From positions 1 to 64,000 of the forward strand of contig CAVYYW010000024.1 in NCBI GenBank assembly GCA_963772845.1: DNA of 64,000 bases. The letters are read 5' to 3'. The position numbers and the translations under genes are program-made. This DNA is from CAVYYW01 sp963772845. GTDB taxonomy: Bacteria; Bacillota; Bacilli; Bacillales; Sporolactobacillaceae. The notes beneath the pieces are model-generated. The model saw only the letters and a list, made by a program, of their open reading frames with translations. It did not search any database and was not told the origin of the DNA. Shown piece by piece: positions 34,917 through 44,537 of the stretch (positions are counted from its first letter, which is position 1; every line of letters begins with the position of its first letter).

Positions 34917-35336
34917 TTGCATTCTCACGACCTATTCCATTCACTTCATCAGTTATCACGTCAGCTTATAAAAGCTAAAAATGATGTCTTACAGCCATTT
35001 GGGCTTTACAGTGCCCAATGGTCGGTTCTTTACGTGCTTAAAACACAGGGAACGCTTTCTCAAAAGGAACTGTGCGACTATTTATCGGTTGAAGCCCCTC
35101 CGATGACGCGAACCATCCAAAGGCTTGTTAAACAGGGCTACGTCCGCCAGATCTCTGGCAAAGATAAGCGGACCAAAGAAATCGAATTGACCGAAACAGC
35201 TCTCGCTGAATATCCAAAATGGGAAAAAGCCGTGCTTGCAATGAACGAAGCTTTGCTGAAGCGGTTCTCTGATCATTCAGCAGAGCAGCTTCAGGCAGCT
35301 GTTTCAGAGTTATCGTCAGTGCTCGAATCAGATTAA
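34917..35336 (+). CDS. MarR-family regulator
   Basis: A 139-residue winged-helix regulator: QWSVLYVLKTQGTLSQKELCDYL, recognition helix APPMTRTIQRLVKQGYV, and wing GKDKRTKEIELT. It probably represses the upstream MFS gene through the boxes at 33627-33659. TTG start at 34917 after AAAGGAGTG. Its stop codon abuts the convergent pilO stop with no base between. Confidence 0.88.
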   Translation: MHSHDLFHSLHQLSRQLIKAKNDVLQPFGLYSAQWSVLYVLKTQGTLSQKELCDYLSVEAPPMTRTIQRLVKQGYVRQISGKDKRTKEIELTETALAEYPKWEKAVLAMNEALLKRFSDHSAEQLQAAVSELSSVLESD

Positions 35337-35858
35337 TCATTCCTTCCAGTAAAGCGTCATATCTAATGTTGCCTCCACATGATGCGGCTGACTGACGAGA
35401 TTCACTGTATCGATCGTAACAAATCTGTTGAGTTTTTCAGCAGATGCGATCAATGTCTGCATCTTTTGAGGGCTGCCTGAAAGCAGAGTCATATTATAGC
35501 TTTTCGATAAAATGTGATCCGGAATCTTGACATCCGCGGTTGCTTTATCGTTTTCCGCCATCGTTTGCATCGTAATGCCGTTAGCTTTTAAAAGTCGGTC
35601 AAAATCAAGTAAAAATTTATCAATATCAGCCTTTTGAGGAAGCTTGGCTGAGGCTGAGTCTTCCTGATTTCCTGGCTGACTGCCTTTTTCAGTCTGATGT
35701 TGATAATGATTCAGAAGCTGATTTTTTGTCTTAATAGAAGCCATTGCGAGCTCATTCGCTTGTTTCAATGGCATAACTTTGTCCAGATAAATAAAAGCAA
35801 GACTGGAAATAATGATGATTATGAGAAGGGTTATAATCAGCCCTGGCCGGTTCTTCAT
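35337..35858 (-). CDS. pilO: Type IV pilus inner-membrane protein PilO
   Basis: A 173-residue protein with one N-terminal membrane helix (about residues 6-25), a coiled-coil stretch and a small C-terminal ferredoxin-like domain (MTLLSGSPQKMQTLIASAEKLNRFVTIDTVNL), as in PilO of the type IVa pilus alignment complex. It should pair with PilN. Its ATG overlaps the pilN stop (ATGA). Last gene of the minus-strand pil operon. Confidence 0.82.
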   Translation of the reverse strand: MKNRPGLIITLLIIIIISSLAFIYLDKVMPLKQANELAMASIKTKNQLLNHYQHQTEKGSQPGNQEDSASAKLPQKADIDKFLLDFDRLLKANGITMQTMAENDKATADVKIPDHILSKSYNMTLLSGSPQKMQTLIASAEKLNRFVTIDTVNLVSQPHHVEATLDMTLYWKE

Positions 35859-36381
35859 GGCTGCCCCCCCTCATTCTGATAACGCATTTGATACCCGACA
35901 AGAAACCCACGTTTTTTGTTGGCCGGATCTAGGTTTGTAATCATCGTTATTTCAGCCCCTGTATATATTTTCTGGGCATTTAAGCTGCTTAAATAGCTCG
36001 AAGCGTTCTCAAGCGTTTTAAACACACACTGGACACTTAATGTCACCTGACTTCCCATAATCAAACTGCTGCAGCTGACCATTTTTGGGAAGCTGTTTTT
36101 TTAAGTTTGCAAGAATCGGTGAAACGTCAACTTTTTCCTGCTGCAGTTGATCAGCCGGCTGTTGAGCAGGTTGTACAGCTTTTTGGTCTGCTGATTTTGA
36201 AATAGCAGTACTCAGCTTTTCTTCCTGGCTTTTAAGGGCTGAATCATTCTTTTCCAGAATAGACATATACCAAAATAACAGCCCAAACCCGATGACAGCT
36301 GCTGCGATAAGAATAATAAGTGACCCATTTTATCCGTCTGCCGCGAGGATTTTCATATGGAAGTAGATTAATATCGATCAT
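35855..36381 (-). pseudogene. pilN: Type IV pilus protein PilN, two frameshifts
   Basis: The N-terminus MIDINLLPYENPRGRR is the classic PilN segment that binds PilM. It leaves frame near 36325 and a membrane helix (LIILIAAAVIGFGLLFWYM) continues in another frame, which then breaks near 36060 before the C-terminal VTLSVQCVFKTLENASSYL part. Each break is explained by one extra base. The ATG at 36381 overlaps the pilM stop (ATGA) and the stop overlaps the pilO ATG, so the gene's limits and coupling are intact. Confidence 0.82.
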
Positions 36382-37298
36382 GAGGTTGCCCCCTGCTTTA
36401 ACGCGAGTCCAATTGCCGTGAAGTATTGAGGCGGAATATCCTCGCTCCCCTCACGTTTTAACGATTTATAGAGTGGTGTAACTGGCAGTCGGGTTGTCGA
36501 TTCGATAGCATCTTGATAACTGATCATGGACGGATGATCACCAACCATGTAGATCCGCCCTACTGAACCCGCACCCTTTTGCACAGTAAATTCATAAAAG
36601 CTCAGGACTCTGCTGATTTCATTGGAGGCTTTCAACAGCACTTCTTCACGCTGATCTTCACCCTCCTGAGGATCAAGGAGGATGGATCGCATGAAAAGAG
36701 GAATATCATCATGAAAAACACTGATCGTCATACTGCTTTCATCAAGTTGAATGAGCATTCGATGATCAGTCCGGTCTGCCGGCAAATCCAGAAAATGATA
36801 AAAGCGTTCCACGGCAAGCATAGACAAGTCCGCTGCTTTTGGTTTTATCCCGCATTGATTCATCACCTCTAGGTATTCTTTTACCACTTCCTCAGGGGCA
36901 GCAAAAAGAACCACCTTGGTCATGATGGCGGTTCTTGAAATGGTGTGGAAATCAAAAACCGCTGCTTCAAACGGCAGCTGAATTTTCTGTTCAAGCTCCG
37001 TAACAAAATAAACCTGCAAATCGTTATCGGATAAGCTGCCCGGAAGCTCCAAAATCCTGAGAATCACACTTGAATCAGGTACGGAAAATATAATTTTGCT
37101 GCCTCTGATCTTTGATTTTTTTAAGGCGCTTTTTAGGATTTTAGTACATTTTTCTTTGTCTTCTATTTTGCCGTTTTTTATAACTCCAGGCGGAAGAGCG
37201 ACTTCGTTATAGTGCATACCCTTCAGCTCATGGTTTTTCAGTCCGGCAAAGCGAATCACATGATCCTGAAAGATTAGTCCGGCTTGTTTTTGAGGCAT
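36378..37298 (-). CDS. pilM: Type IV pilus assembly ATPase-fold protein PilM
   Basis: About 306 residues with the actin-like fold of PilM: IIFSVPDSSVILRILELPG, the ELEQKIQLPFEAAVFDF region and the second phosphate loop near GSVGRIYMVGDH. It forms a cytoplasmic ring anchored by the PilN N-terminus. I prefer the ATG at 37298 (MPQKQAG) since AGGGG is eight bases before it; the ATG three codons earlier overlaps that region. Follows pilD by 19 bases. Confidence 0.85.
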   Translation of the reverse strand: MPQKQAGLIFQDHVIRFAGLKNHELKGMHYNEVALPPGVIKNGKIEDKEKCTKILKSALKKSKIRGSKIIFSVPDSSVILRILELPGSLSDNDLQVYFVTELEQKIQLPFEAAVFDFHTISRTAIMTKVVLFAAPEEVVKEYLEVMNQCGIKPKAADLSMLAVERFYHFLDLPADRTDHRMLIQLDESSMTISVFHDDIPLFMRSILLDPQEGEDQREEVLLKASNEISRVLSFYEFTVQKGAGSVGRIYMVGDHPSMISYQDAIESTTRLPVTPLYKSLKREGSEDIPPQYFTAIGLALKQGATS

Positions 37299-37317
37299 TT
37301 TTATCATCCCCTGAAAA

Positions 37318-38073
37318 TTAAGTTAGCAGCTCTATGTACCAAGTGATGATACGTGCGCCAAAAAAGTAAACGGTCAGTGTTCCAAGGACAATATAAGGAC
37401 CAAATGGGACAGGCTGCCCTCTTTTGATCATTCCTGTTAAAAGTCCCGTTCCACCAATCAAAGTACCGAATAATGCTGAAAAAAGAAACGCACTGAGTAC
37501 GCCTTTAAATCCAAGCAGAATTCCCAATACGGCAAACAGCTTGATGTCCCCGCCGCCCATGCCCCCTTTGCTTATATACGCAATGGAAGCGAGGAGGATA
37601 AAGCCTGCCGCAAAGCCAGCGAAGGGCTCCCACCATGGATGCGAATGGAAACCTGCTCTGAACAAAACAAAAATGACAAGAAAAAAGATTAGAATTCTGT
37701 CTGGAAAAATCATCTCGCTCATATCTGAAATAAAAATGATCAGCAGTAATGAAACAAGCAGCCAGCCCATCAGCATATGGGGTAATGTTCCTCCATACAG
37801 ATAAACGGCCAAAAAAAGCAGTCCTGAGCACAGCTCAACAGCCGGGTACAGCCAGGATATTTTTACGGAGCAGCCCTTACAGCGACCTCTTAAGATTATA
37901 TAGGAGAGCACCGGGATCAGCTCTGTATAGTGAAGACGCCGTCCACATGATGGACAGTGGGACGGCGGTGAAATAATCGACTCTCCTTTGACAAGGCGAA
38001 GGCCGACAACATTATAGAAGGATCCAAGCACAAGACCAAGAACAAAAACGTAGCATTCAATTAGAATTGTCAT
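37318..38073 (-). CDS. pilD: Prepilin peptidase
   Basis: A 251-residue membrane protease. GSFYNVVGLRL at the N-terminus, two zinc-finger CxxC pairs (CPSCGRR and CKGCSVK), the first catalytic Asp in FISDMSEMIFPD and the second in GGMGGGDIKL are all present. It cleaves and N-methylates prepilins such as the one at 38143-38510. This is a full-length enzyme with the methyltransferase cysteines, unlike truncated relatives. Confidence 0.92.
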   Translation of the reverse strand: MTILIECYVFVLGLVLGSFYNVVGLRLVKGESIISPPSHCPSCGRRLHYTELIPVLSYIILRGRCKGCSVKISWLYPAVELCSGLLFLAVYLYGGTLPHMLMGWLLVSLLLIIFISDMSEMIFPDRILIFFLVIFVLFRAGFHSHPWWEPFAGFAAGFILLASIAYISKGGMGGGDIKLFAVLGILLGFKGVLSAFLFSALFGTLIGGTGLLTGMIKRGQPVPFGPYIVLGTLTVYFFGARIITWYIELLT

Positions 38074-38142
38074 AGGAGATCAGGTTGTTATTTTCCATTT
38101 CCTTTTTTATAGTCTATTAATTGCTTTTCTGTATCACTCTTA

Positions 38143-38510
38143 TCACCTAATAACAGTATTAGCGTCGTGTCCCGAAATAGAATATTCAACACCATCCGGA
38201 GCCGGTTTAAATTGAACGGTCACCGTGTATGTTTTATCTATTAACTTTATCAAGATAAGGCTGTAAGTCCGTATCTCGTAAAGTTAAGCTTTTTCCCATC
38301 AGAACTGTCAACATTATTTGATGCGACGTAAAGCTTGGCTGCATCGACGATCTGAATCGCTTCGGCCACCTTGGCGTCTTTCTTCGTGTTATTAATCACG
38401 TGTGCCACACTTGGGACAGCGATCGCTGCGATGATAGCCAGGATGACAATAACAGCTAAAAGTTCGACAAGGGTAAAGCCGCCTTTATTCTTCATTATTC
38501 TTTTCAACAT
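38143..38510 (-). pseudogene. pilA: Type IV prepilin (major pilin candidate), frameshifted
   Basis: The N-terminus KNKGGFTLVELLAVIVILA is a perfect class III signal and pilin helix with Glu5. The mature head begins normally (AAKLYVASNNVDSSDGKKLNFT), then the frame stops at 38250. One extra base after NFT and another after DKVN restore TDLQPYLDKVN and DKTYTVTVQFKPAPDGVEYSI to a stop at 38143, a pilin of about 120 residues. ATG at 38510 with AGGAGG. Position between pilC and pilD suggests the main subunit. Confidence 0.8.
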
Positions 38511-38523
38511 CCGTCATTTCCTC

Positions 38524-39729
38524 CTAAATTTGCTGATAAATTTGAAACATGGGGACAACAATAGCCATAACGATAAATCCGACAACGATGGATAAGATCA
38601 CCATCAACACAGGCTCAATGAGTGCCTTTATTCGTTCAAGCAAATGATTAACCTCTTCTTCATAGTACCCTGCGACATTATTCAGCATGGTTTCGAGAGC
38701 ACCGGTCTTTTCACCGATTGCCGTCATATTATGTATGATACTTGGGAAGACCGTTTCATTTCTAAACGACTCCGATAGCGTTTTACCGCCAGTCAATGAG
38801 AGCCTGGACCGGTGCAGTGCCTGTTTAATAGCTTCGTTTCCAGAAACATTTTCAGCCAATTTCAAGGCTTCAAGAATGGGAACTGAGCTCCCGAATAGCA
38901 AACTGAGCATCCATAGCACTCGAGCAAGATCAGATTTGTAAATTAATTGTCCTAAAATTGGCAACTTTATTATAGCATGATGTAGATATAATTTACTAGA
39001 CTTCACTCGAAACATTCCAACAAATAATAGGATGATAGACCCAAAAACGACAATAACCAACCACCCATAGGTCTTTAGAAATGCGCTGAAAGATAAAATC
39101 CAGGCTGTTATTGGCGGAACCTGCGTGCCATATGCAGCAAACATGGACTGAAACATCGGGATAACCGACGTAAGAAGAAAAATAATGACACCAATCGCCG
39201 CTGCACTGATGAACAGAGGATAGGAAACAGCAGTGATCAGTTTTTGCCTTGTCTGATTCTGTCGCTCGAAGTAAACAGCAAGGTGTTCAAGGCTCTCCTC
39301 CAGCCTTCCACCCGACTCTCCCGCTTTAATCATATTAATAATCACCGGATTGAAAATTTTAGGATAAAGCTCAAATGCTTCTGATAGCGTATGACCCGTT
39401 TCAAGCTCCAAGGCCATTGTCCGAATGACAGTCTTAAAGTATTTATTATTAACCTGCTCACTTAGCATTTGCAGGGCTTCCGCCACATTGATCCCCGAAC
39501 GTATTATGGTTGCGAATTGTCTCAGGAACATCACTTTCTCACGCATCTTTACTTTCCGGGATGCACGAAGGTCCTTTGTCCAAATCGTTTCGTTTCTCTC
39601 TGTGAGTTGAAACACGGAGATGCCTTTCTCCTTAATAATCAGAAGTGCTTGTCTCTTATGGTCCGCGCTTACTCTGCCCCTTCGCTCTTTACCTGCCGGA
39701 TTTCTGCCGACATATTCATAAACCGCCAT
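38524..39729 (-). CDS. pilC: Type IV pilus platform protein PilC
   Basis: A 401-residue membrane protein of the GspF/PilC family: two repeated cytoplasmic domains (FLRQFATIIRSGINVAEALQ, and LLFGSSVPILEALKLAENVSG) each followed by hydrophobic helices, and the C-terminal LIEPVLMVILSIVVGFIVMAIVVPMF. It is the inner-membrane platform for pilin polymerisation. ATG at 39729 after AAGGAGT, overlapping the pilT stop region. Confidence 0.92.
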   Translation of the reverse strand: MAVYEYVGRNPAGKERRGRVSADHKRQALLIIKEKGISVFQLTERNETIWTKDLRASRKVKMREKVMFLRQFATIIRSGINVAEALQMLSEQVNNKYFKTVIRTMALELETGHTLSEAFELYPKIFNPVIINMIKAGESGGRLEESLEHLAVYFERQNQTRQKLITAVSYPLFISAAAIGVIIFLLTSVIPMFQSMFAAYGTQVPPITAWILSFSAFLKTYGWLVIVVFGSIILLFVGMFRVKSSKLYLHHAIIKLPILGQLIYKSDLARVLWMLSLLFGSSVPILEALKLAENVSGNEAIKQALHRSRLSLTGGKTLSESFRNETVFPSIIHNMTAIGEKTGALETMLNNVAGYYEEEVNHLLERIKALIEPVLMVILSIVVGFIVMAIVVPMFQIYQQI

Positions 39730-39730
39730 C

Positions 39731-40768
39731 CTAGTACTCCTTCACAAGATAAGGCTCTGCCGCTTCAGAAGCAATAGCCCCGTCTCTTAACAGTTCTTTA
39801 ATCGAAGCTTCTAGTGTCTGCATCCCGGCGGCCTGATTCATCTGAATAATGCTTGGTATCTGATAAACCTTCTGCTGGCGTATTAAATGGCTGACCGCAC
39901 TGGTATTGATCATGATTTCTGTCGCCGCTCTTCTGCTTTGATAGTCTGCTGTCGGGAAAAGCCTTTGAGAAATGACCCCTGCCAGTTCTGTTGCCAGCTG
40001 AATTCTAACCTGCCCCTGCTGTTCAGGAGGAAACACATCTATGATTCTGTCAATGGTCGTCATTGCATCGGTCGTATGAAGCGTTCCCAAAACCAGATGA
40101 CCGGTTTCAGCTGCTGTTAAAGCTGTCTGAATGGTTTCGAGATCTCTGATTTCACCAATTAAAATAACATCGGGATCCTGCCTTAATGCCGCCCGAAGGC
40201 CAAGGGCGAAGCTCTGAGTATCAAATCCGACTTCCCGCTGCTGAATGATGCAGCGATTATGGCTATGCAAATATTCAATTGGGTCTTCAAGAGTAATAAT
40301 ATGGCGGCTTAATGTTTGATTCATATAATTGATCATAGAGGCAAGTGTCGTAGACTTGCCGCTTCCAGTCGGCCCCGTCACAATAACAAGGCCATGGGGA
40401 CGGTGGCATAACTGCTTTAATATACCTGGTAAATGCAATGATTCCAGAGTAGGAACGGATTGAGGAATCATTCGGAATGCCAGGCTGAAACACGATCTTT
40501 GCTTATAGGCATTCACACGAAAGCGTGACAGGTTAGGAATGCCATAAGAGAAATCCAGTTCTCCACTGCGCTGCAGGCGTTCGTACTGATCGGCCGTTAA
40601 TATCGCTTTTACAAGCGCTTCCGTATCTGCAGGCTTTAAATCAGCCTGATCAAGAGCTGTCAGCTCTCCGTTTATTCTAAGCATTGGAGGGATTCCTACA
40701 GATAAATGCAGGTCTGAAGCTCCCCTGTTAAATGCCGTCTTGAGCCATTCGTATAGAACATCCTTCAC
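39731..40768 (-). CDS. pilT: Pilus retraction ATPase PilT
   Basis: A 345-residue hexameric ATPase. Walker A GPTGSGKSTT, Asp box LEDPIEYL, Walker B DVILIGEIRDLET and His box ETGHLVLGTLHT are intact; the N-terminal ASDLHLSVGIPPMLRING domain is that of PilT. It powers retraction and so twitching. I start at the GTG 40768 (MKDVLYEWLKTAFNRG), which has AGAGG before it and matches the usual PilT N-terminus; an ATG seven codons upstream is possible. Follows pilB. Confidence 0.9.
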   Translation of the reverse strand: MKDVLYEWLKTAFNRGASDLHLSVGIPPMLRINGELTALDQADLKPADTEALVKAILTADQYERLQRSGELDFSYGIPNLSRFRVNAYKQRSCFSLAFRMIPQSVPTLESLHLPGILKQLCHRPHGLVIVTGPTGSGKSTTLASMINYMNQTLSRHIITLEDPIEYLHSHNRCIIQQREVGFDTQSFALGLRAALRQDPDVILIGEIRDLETIQTALTAAETGHLVLGTLHTTDAMTTIDRIIDVFPPEQQGQVRIQLATELAGVISQRLFPTADYQSRRAATEIMINTSAVSHLIRQQKVYQIPSIIQMNQAAGMQTLEASIKELLRDGAIASEAAEPYLVKEY

Positions 40769-40781
40769 TGTTTCGGCACCT

Positions 40782-42447
40782 CTAATCATTGGAAATATTG
40801 AAAACCTCACTAACCGTTGTAATACCCTGCGAAACTTTTAACAGCCCATTTTTAAGCAGCGATCCGTTTCCATTCTTGTGCAATATCTCATAGATGTGTT
40901 GGTAAGAATGCTTGTTAATTATCTTTTCGGTCATTTCACCGGTTATTTCCACCATCTCGTGGACAGCCGTCCTTCCAAGAAAACCGGTTTGCTTGCACTG
41001 AGGGCATCCTTTGCCTTTTAAGAAGACGAGCTGGAACCTCCATTGAAGCTTGTTCAAAAAATCGTCTTTCAAAAGCAGTCGGTTCCTTTAACTCTCCGCA
41101 ATCCAGACAGACACGCCTTACTAGCCTCTGTGAGACAATGCCGCTCAGGGCCGTCGCGACAAGAAAAGGCTCAACCCCCATGTCAATCAGCCGAAAAATC
41201 GTTGTTGCTGCATCATTTGTATGAAGCGTGCTGAATACCAGATGACCTGTTAAAGCTGCTCGGATTGCTATTTCCGCTGTATCCGCATCGCGGATCTCAC
41301 CAACCATAATAATATTTGGGTCCTGCCGTAAGATGGCCCTTAATCCTTGAGCAAAGGTTAAGCCAACACCAGGATTCGTTTGTATCTGGTTAACCCCGTT
41401 CATTTGATACTCAATTGGATCTTCAATGGTGATGATATTCTTGGTTTCTTCGTTCAAGTGATTTAGCGCGGCATAAAGCGTCGACGTTTTCCCGGATCCT
41501 GTTGGTCCTGTTATCAAAATCAGGCCAGTCGGCTGCTCGATCATTTTAGTAAATAGCTGTGTTTGTTCCGGTATGAATCCAAGGTTAGGTATCTTTAGCA
41601 GTAAATCCTGTGTATTTAAAAGTCTGATCACAACTTTTTCCCCGAAAATAGTCGGAAGTGTAGAGATTCTCATGTCAACGCGCCGTTTTCCGAGAGTCAG
41701 CTTTACCCGTCCGTCCTGTGGAAGACGCTTTTCCGTGATATTGAGCTTCCCCATCACTTTTATACGGGTTATTAAGATATTCAGCATTTCTTTTGGCACC
41801 GTGTTCTCTGTTCTTAAAAGACCGTCAATCCTGTAGCGAATGACTACCCCATATTCCTGCGGATCAAGGTGAACATCACTCGCTCTTGCCTCAACCGCTC
41901 CGAGCAGAATCTGATTAACTAAATTAACAGCCGGCGAATCTGCCTGATCGGTTTGAGAATCCTCCGTCGAAAGCTGCGGTTGAATATCAAGCGAATGGAG
42001 TAAGTCGTCAATGCTGTTATCTCCCTCATACAGCCGTCCGATCGCGTCATTAATTTCACTTAAAGAGGCTAGGCCTGCCTCCACCTGAAAGCCTGTCAGA
42101 AGCTGAAGATCATCAATAGCATAGAAATCTAGCGGATCTGCCATCGCGACAATCAGACTGCCATTTTCCGTTTTAATGGGGAGCAGCTCATTTCTTTTGG
42201 CGAACTCTTTAGGCACAAGCGACAGCACACGCTTGTCTACAGGATAATCAGTCAGCGTGATTTGGGGAATACCCAGCTGAAGCTGCAAGGCCTCAACAAG
42301 CTGATGTTCAGAAAGATATCCTCTTTCAATTAACGCATTGCCTAGCTTTTGCGTTGTTAACTTCTGTTCAAGGGTCGTTCGCAGCTGATCATTATTAATC
42401 AGTCCGGCTTCGACTAGTAAATCCCCGATTCTTCTTTGAGGCGCCAT
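40782..42447 (-). pseudogene. pilB: Pilus assembly ATPase PilB, frameshifted
   Basis: About 555 residues of the GspE/PilB family. N-terminal MshEN domain (RIGDLLVEAGLINNDQL), Walker A GPTGSGKTSTLYAAL, Asp box IEDPIEYQ, Walker B NIIMVGEIRDADT and His box TGHLVFSTLHT all lie in the first frame. Near 41030 the frame is lost between CLDCGELKEP and CPQCKQTGFLGRTAVHE, which together form the zinc-binding tetracysteine motif; one extra base explains it. ATG 42447 after GGGGGA; earlier in-frame ATGs lack sites. First gene of the minus-strand pil operon. Confidence 0.87.
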
Positions 42448-42548
42448 CTTTAAATCCCCCGTTTCGACACGTATTTTCATCTTCCGCATTGCTTCCAAAA
42501 ATAGTATAGTAGAATAAAAGTAAAGCCTCATCAGAAGGGTTACATATT

Positions 42549-42977
42549 ATGCTAAAATCCGAAAAAGGCATGACACTTATCGAAATTCTTGCTTCTGTGA
42601 TCATTATAACAGTGGTTTTGACGACATTCTTTTCTTTTTTTATACAAAACCATATTCATACAGCTCTCAATGGCGAAAAATACACCGCCACCCAGCTTGC
42701 CGAGCAAAAGCTGTCGAATGTTCTTCAGCTTCCTGAAGATAATATGCTGTCTCACCATTGCCCAGCTCCTCCAGATCTCGCACCTCAGCATATCGCCTGC
42801 AATGATTTTAACGATACGATTGGCAATCGCAGTTACCACACCTATGTCTTTGTCCAAGAAAAAGATAAAACAGGACTTTATATGGTTATTTCCAGATCCT
42901 ACTACAAGAAAGATAGCTATGCTGAACTCTACAATTACTTTGAGCCTGACAATGGTGGTAAGGGGGCCAATCCATGA
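42549..42977 (+). CDS. Minor pilin-like protein (PilV type)
   Basis: A 142-residue prepilin: KGMTLIEILASVIIITVVL gives the cleavage Gly, Glu5 and pilin helix. The C-terminal domain is short with a CPAPPDLAPQHIAC cysteine pair. Probably processed by PilD and part of the pilus tip or initiation complex. Divergent from pilB with about 100 bases between; GAAGGG precedes the ATG. Overlaps the next gene by four bases. Confidence 0.82.
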   Translation: MLKSEKGMTLIEILASVIIITVVLTTFFSFFIQNHIHTALNGEKYTATQLAEQKLSNVLQLPEDNMLSHHCPAPPDLAPQHIACNDFNDTIGNRSYHTYVFVQEKDKTGLYMVISRSYYKKDSYAELYNYFEPDNGGKGANP

Positions 42978-43399
42978 TTAAAAACAGCAAGGGCATGACC
43001 CTCATTGAACTATTAGGTGCCCTTACCTTGTCTGTGGTGATTTTCTCCTTGATATTCAGTATTTTCAATATGGGATCTAAATCCTATAAAACTGACCTTG
43101 ACGCCAATGCCCTTCAAACAGATGCCACTATTGTTATGTCAGACATTTCATCGTCATTTTACAAAAAAAATGCCCAACCCTTTCCCATTGAGGTCCGTGA
43201 TGGTGCGGTTTATCTAAATAATAGCAATGAACCTGTTTCAAACTCTGAGCTTGACTATAAGGGCAGCACATTTTCATGGCATCAGGGCTTGCTAACCGTC
43301 CATTTAGTTATTCACAGCAGGGGAGATAACGCCGTCAGCCCTTTCGAAGTCAAAACAACGTTGAATTATCCATGGAAGGAGACGGGCAATGAAAAATAA
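42974..43399 (+). CDS. Minor pilin-like protein (PilW type)
   Basis: A 141-residue prepilin: SKGMTLIELLGALTLSVVIF supplies the signal and helix, followed by a small beta-rich domain (QTDATIVMSDISSSFYKK). Resembles PilW/ComGF-sized pseudopilins. ATGA overlap with the gene before and an 11-base overlap with the one after, so the three minor pilin genes form one transcript. Confidence 0.8.
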   Translation: MIKNSKGMTLIELLGALTLSVVIFSLIFSIFNMGSKSYKTDLDANALQTDATIVMSDISSSFYKKNAQPFPIEVRDGAVYLNNSNEPVSNSELDYKGSTFSWHQGLLTVHLVIHSRGDNAVSPFEVKTTLNYPWKETGNEK

Positions 43400-44453
43400 T
43401 TCCGAGGGGTCTGTCTTGCTTTCTGTCCTAATGATAACCACCCTTTTTACGGTGATGGGGCTCGTCCTGCTTGCCGTGAATCTCAACCACACTGCGCAAA
43501 CAACGATGAAGCTCAAAGATACCCAAGCCACTAATGCCTCAGAAATGGGCTTAAAAGCGTACAATCAGCTTATTGATCAGACGATGAACGCAATCAGCAA
43601 GAATCCTCCGGGTTCGGTAGCTGATATAAAAAACAAACTTAAAGATGCCATTCCCGATGCCTATACCGATTCGTTTTCCAATCTTAGCTCAACTCCAGTT
43701 TTTAATGTAAAGCGGGAGGTCAAGGAAAGCACGGATCAAAAGCTGGTGTGGCAAATTACCAGCATGGGTACCGCTGGCAGCAGAGAGCATTCTGTCATCA
43801 CAACGCGAACGTTCACCTTCAGCGGAAATGGCAGCAGCGGCGGCTCTAATCCGAAAACACCCGAGTACATGGGGCTTTCTCTTCCCTATATTGATGCAGC
43901 TGTGCATACCGGATGGTTTTCTTTTCTCTATGGCGCGAGCGTTAACGGAAATATCCAAAAAAACGGGGACGGTCCGGTGGTAGACAAAACAGCTATTAAA
44001 CAACAATTCGAGAAAATGCCGGATGCAGAAAACGTTCCCTCCTCTCATCCGATGAACAGTTACGATAAGAATGTCATTTTTCAAAACGGATTGATTCTTA
44101 CACCTGACAATCCCGTGGTGTTTCATGGTAATGTACTTGTGAACGGCAACCTGACCATCCTGTTGGATAAACACAGCACCCCTGACTTTAGAGGTTACCT
44201 CTTTGTAACGGGATATATTAATATTTTAAGTAATTGCAACGTTTCTTTTGAACGTACCGTTTATGTCAGAAGAAATATCTTTATCGCAGGCGGCGACCAC
44301 AGCAACATCCGCTTTGAGCAAGGGTTCGTGTCCGGCTCCGCTATTTCTCTCATCTCAAAAAAAGGGGAATTGACGATTAATAATCAACAAAAAGCTCCTG
44401 CTCCTGGCGGTACTGCCGTTAACACAACCACAAGTGGAATCAACTATAAATAA
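43389..44453 (+). CDS. PilX-type minor pilin with a beta-helical-looking tail
   Basis: A 354-residue protein. The N-terminus EGSVLLSVLMITTLFTVMGLVLLAV resembles PilX-like prepilins that have a variable residue in place of Phe1. After a Ser/Gly linker (NGSSGGSN) the C-terminal 180 residues contain repeated short strands (VVFHGNVLVNGNLTILLDK, GYLFVTGYINILSNCNV, TVYVRRNIFIAGG) suggesting a stacked beta structure as in DUF2807 or polymer-forming proteins. It may cap the pilus or act as an adhesin; this is inference. Confidence 0.75.
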   Translation: MKNNSEGSVLLSVLMITTLFTVMGLVLLAVNLNHTAQTTMKLKDTQATNASEMGLKAYNQLIDQTMNAISKNPPGSVADIKNKLKDAIPDAYTDSFSNLSSTPVFNVKREVKESTDQKLVWQITSMGTAGSREHSVITTRTFTFSGNGSSGGSNPKTPEYMGLSLPYIDAAVHTGWFSFLYGASVNGNIQKNGDGPVVDKTAIKQQFEKMPDAENVPSSHPMNSYDKNVIFQNGLILTPDNPVVFHGNVLVNGNLTILLDKHSTPDFRGYLFVTGYINILSNCNVSFERTVYVRRNIFIAGGDHSNIRFEQGFVSGSAISLISKKGELTINNQQKAPAPGGTAVNTTTSGINYK

Positions 44454-44480
44454 TGCGTGATTACTAGATTTTTGTCAGAT

Positions 44481-44525
44481 TAAAAAGAACCAGTCTCTCT
44501 GGGAAGAGAACCGGCTCTTTTTGTT
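44481..44525. terminator. Bidirectional terminator
   Basis: AAAAAGAACCAGTCTCT and AGAGAACCGGCTCTTTTT form an imperfect stem with T tracts on both strands, between the minor pilin operon and the convergent secreted-protein gene. Confidence 0.8.
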
Positions 44526-44537
44526 ATTAGCCTGTCT

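Noticed and set aside
40936..41072. Two overlapping pilB frames as separate genes
   Set aside because: They share the split zinc-binding motif and together equal one PilB; the short frame has no ribosome binding site of its own.
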